Below are positions 62,188-64,000 of a stretch of 64,000 bases of DNA, piece after piece; within the stretch, counting starts at the first letter, position 1, and every line of letters begins with the position of its first letter. The position numbers and the translations under genes were made by a program. The stretch comes from Nostocoides sp. HKS02 (GTDB taxonomy: Bacteria > Actinomycetota > Actinomycetes > Actinomycetales > Dermatophilaceae). The stretch spans positions 3,348,001 through 3,412,000 of the forward strand of contig NZ_CP046121.1 of assembly GCF_009707485.1 (NCBI RefSeq). The letters are read 5' to 3'. A model generated the notes under the pieces. It worked only from the letters and a program-made list of their open reading frames with translations, did no database searches and was not told the DNA's origin.

Positions 62188-64000
62188 ATGCAGCAGGAGC
62201 ACGAGCGTGAGCTGGCCGGTGACGTCGGGTCGGCAGCCCCAGCACGTATGCCGCGTGTCCCCAGCCCCGGCAATCGCACGCGTCTGGTGCTCGCCAGCGC
62301 GCTCATGCTGTTCGTGGAACTGGCCCTGATCCGCTGGACGTCCTCGAACAACCTCTACCTGGTCCACATGACCAACTTCGTCCTGCTGGCCAGCTTCCTC
62401 GGCATCGGCCTGGGCTTCCTGCGCGCCAAAGCCGGCCGCGACCTCTTCCCGCTGGCACCAGTGCTACTCGCGGGCCTGGTTGGCTTTGTCCTGGCGTTTC
62501 CCGTCCGCACGGGGACCGGACGCGGTGGCCAGTGGGAGCTCGTGGGACTGTTCGACCTGCCGCCCCTGCCGCGCCCGCTCAGCCTTGCTGTCGTCTTCGT
62601 GCTCACCTCGGCGACGCTGATGGCGCTAGGGCAGGAGGTGGCCCGGACCTTCGGCACCTTCGAGCCGCTCGAGGCCTACCGGCTCGACGTCGTCGGCAGC
62701 CTGGCCGGCATCGCCTGCTTCGCTGCCCTGTCGTTCCTCTGGCTTCCGCCGGTGGGCTGGGGCACTGTCGCTGTAGCGCTGTTCGTCGTCCTGCTCGGCC
62801 GTCGGGCCCGGCCCGGGCCTGCGCTCGCACTCGGCGCCCTCGTCCTCATGCTCGGGGCGGAGTCCTTCGTGGGCACCTTCCAGTGGTCGCCCTATTACAA
62901 GATCCACACGACAGAGATGGCCGGCGGCCTCGTTCGCGTCGAGGTCAACGACACTCCGCTGCAAACCGCCCTCCCGCTCTCGGTGATCCGGCGCAGCTCG
63001 CCGTTCTACCTCTACCCCTACACCTATGCCGGCTCGCGCGACGACGTCCTCGTCATCGGCGCCGGGACAGGCAACGATGTGGCGGTGGCCCTGGACCAGG
63101 GCGCCAAACGGGTGGACGCCGTCGAGATCGACCCCGCGCTCCTGCAGCTCGGCCGGGACCGCCACCCTGACCGGCCCTACTCCGACCCGCGAGTGACCAC
63201 CTACGTCGACGACGGCCGGGCGTTCATGGAGCGCACCGAACGCCGTTACGACCTCATCCTGCTCGCCTTGCCCGACTCGGCGACCATCGTCACGGGCCAG
63301 TCGGCACTGCGGCTCGAGAACTACCTCTTCACCACGCAGGCCCTGGAAAGGGCCCGCTCGCTCCTGAAGGCGGACGGCACGTTCGCCATGTACAACTACT
63401 ACGAGCCATGGCTGCTCGACCGCTACGCCAACACGGTGCGGACCGTGTACGGCACGGCCCCGTGCGTCCAGCTCGGCCCGAGCTACGGACCGCGTCAGCA
63501 GGCCGTGCTCAGCCTGCGCAAGGACGCCAGCACCGGTGGGTGCACGACCACCTGGGCGCCGCGAACCGCCGCGCTCGAGCCGTCGGTCGACGACCGCCCG
63601 TTTCCCTACCTCGCGTCGCGGTCCATCCCGTCCTTCTACCTCTGGATGCTCGGCCTCGTCCTGCTGGCCTCCGTCGTCGGGGTGCGTTCGGTCGCGGGTC
63701 CACTGCGCACCATGCGGCCGTATGCCGACCTGTTCTTCATGGGCGCTGCGTTCCTGCTCCTGGAGACCAAGAACGTCGTCCAGTTCGCGCTGCTCTTCGG
63801 CACAACGTGGGCGGTGAACGCTGCGGTGTTCGCCGGCGTGCTCCTGAGTGTCCTCGCGGCGATCGAGGTCGCGCGTCGCGTCTCGTTCCGTCGGCCGATC
63901 CTGCTCTATGCGGGCCTCCTGGCCGCCCTGGCCGCGGCCTGGCTGATCCCTCAGGACGCGCTGCTGGAGCTCTCCCTGATCCCCCGGTTTCTGGCCGGAG
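62188..64000 (+). CDS. Membrane spermidine synthase-like protein (cut by window end)
   Basis: At least 604 aa, running off the right edge. ATG at 62188 has GGAGG seven bases upstream. Several N-terminal transmembrane helices (LVLASALMLFVELALIRW, FVLLASFLGIGLGFLRA) precede a spermidine synthase-like methyltransferase-fold domain with DDVLVIGAGTGNDVAVALDQ and VDAVEIDPALLQLG, then DDGRAFMERT. More helices follow from about residue 485. This membrane-fused SpeE-like type is frequent in actinobacteria, and aminopropyl transfer has not been shown for most. GTATGCCG octamers at 62248 and 63719 confirm native DNA. Confidence 0.8.
   Translation, partial: MQQEHERELAGDVGSAAPARMPRVPSPGNRTRLVLASALMLFVELALIRWTSSNNLYLVHMTNFVLLASFLGIGLGFLRAKAGRDLFPLAPVLLAGLVGFVLAFPVRTGTGRGGQWELVGLFDLPPLPRPLSLAVVFVLTSATLMALGQEVARTFGTFEPLEAYRLDVVGSLAGIACFAALSFLWLPPVGWGTVAVALFVVLLGRRARPGPALALGALVLMLGAESFVGTFQWSPYYKIHTTEMAGGLVRVEVNDTPLQTALPLSVIRRSSPFYLYPYTYAGSRDDVLVIGAGTGNDVAVALDQGAKRVDAVEIDPALLQLGRDRHPDRPYSDPRVTTYVDDGRAFMERTERRYDLILLALPDSATIVTGQSALRLENYLFTTQALERARSLLKADGTFAMYNYYEPWLLDRYANTVRTVYGTAPCVQLGPSYGPRQQAVLSLRKDASTGGCTTTWAPRTAALEPSVDDRPFPYLASRSIPSFYLWMLGLVLLASVVGVRSVAGPLRTMRPYADLFFMGAAFLLLETKNVVQFALLFGTTWAVNAAVFAGVLLSVLAAIEVARRVSFRRPILLYAGLLAALAAAWLIPQDALLELSLIPRFLAG

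Overview
The window is high-GC DNA from an actinobacterium. Mycothiol chemistry (Mca), DUF501, DUF4307, a DivIC-type septum initiator, FtsB-like spacing beside enolase, ADP-dependent NnrD and abundant GTG/TTG starts all point to Actinomycetota. Protein style and gene order would fit an Intrasporangiaceae-like organism, but that rank is inference. No plasmid or phage structural genes were seen.

Layout. 0-5.9 kb: end of psuG, a secreted Ig-domain protein, then eno, a septum initiator, DUF501 and Ppx. 6-11 kb: a lone Mce protein, and a TetR regulator divergent from a flavin monooxygenase/SDR pair with a clear operator. 11-20 kb: a tRNA-Leu(TAA), a Bax-inhibitor protein, a DUF559 endonuclease-like gene framed by matching palindromes, thiolase, SGNH hydrolase, cystathionine beta-synthase and MsrA. 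20-29 kb: cystathionine gamma-synthase, an orphan GlmL/MutL-like ATPase, a DrrAB-type exporter with direct-repeat operators, IlvA, GreA, DUF4307 and Mca. 29-35 kb: HlyIII, a cis-prenyltransferase, a PIN-PhoH protein with a candidate leader peptide, and a lytic transglycosylase with a structured leader. 34-46.6 kb: fumC, coaA, glmS, acpS, nnrD, alr, the t6A genes tsaE-tsaB-rimI-tsaD, a nucleoside hydrolase and ribokinase.

46.6 to about 61.1 kb is an accessory island with looser codon use. It opens with a three-gene set: a 223-aa helical protein, a zinc-hook SMC/Rad50-type ATPase, and a 670-aa protein ending in a PD-(D/E)xK nuclease domain. This architecture resembles Lamassu/ABC-three-component defence systems and is the best candidate for a little-described system. 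Two genes with C-terminal HEPN-like motifs follow. After these come a methyltransferase and a string of small, mostly unrecognised genes whose gaps carry recurring repeat elements. The island ends inside a VanZ-like/PaiB-like read-through ORF. A decayed EamA transporter and a membrane spermidine-synthase-like protein (cut by the window end) follow.

Two window-wide signals matter. The octamer GTATGCCG/CGGCATAC occurs about 43 times in the first 46.5 kb, is absent from the island, and returns 3 times in the last 2.4 kb, so it marks native versus acquired DNA. At least eight genes, including essential ones (eno, tsaB), carry a single-base frameshift, mostly in short homopolymers. This looks like residual sequencing error, and those genes should be read as intact unless reads say otherwise.
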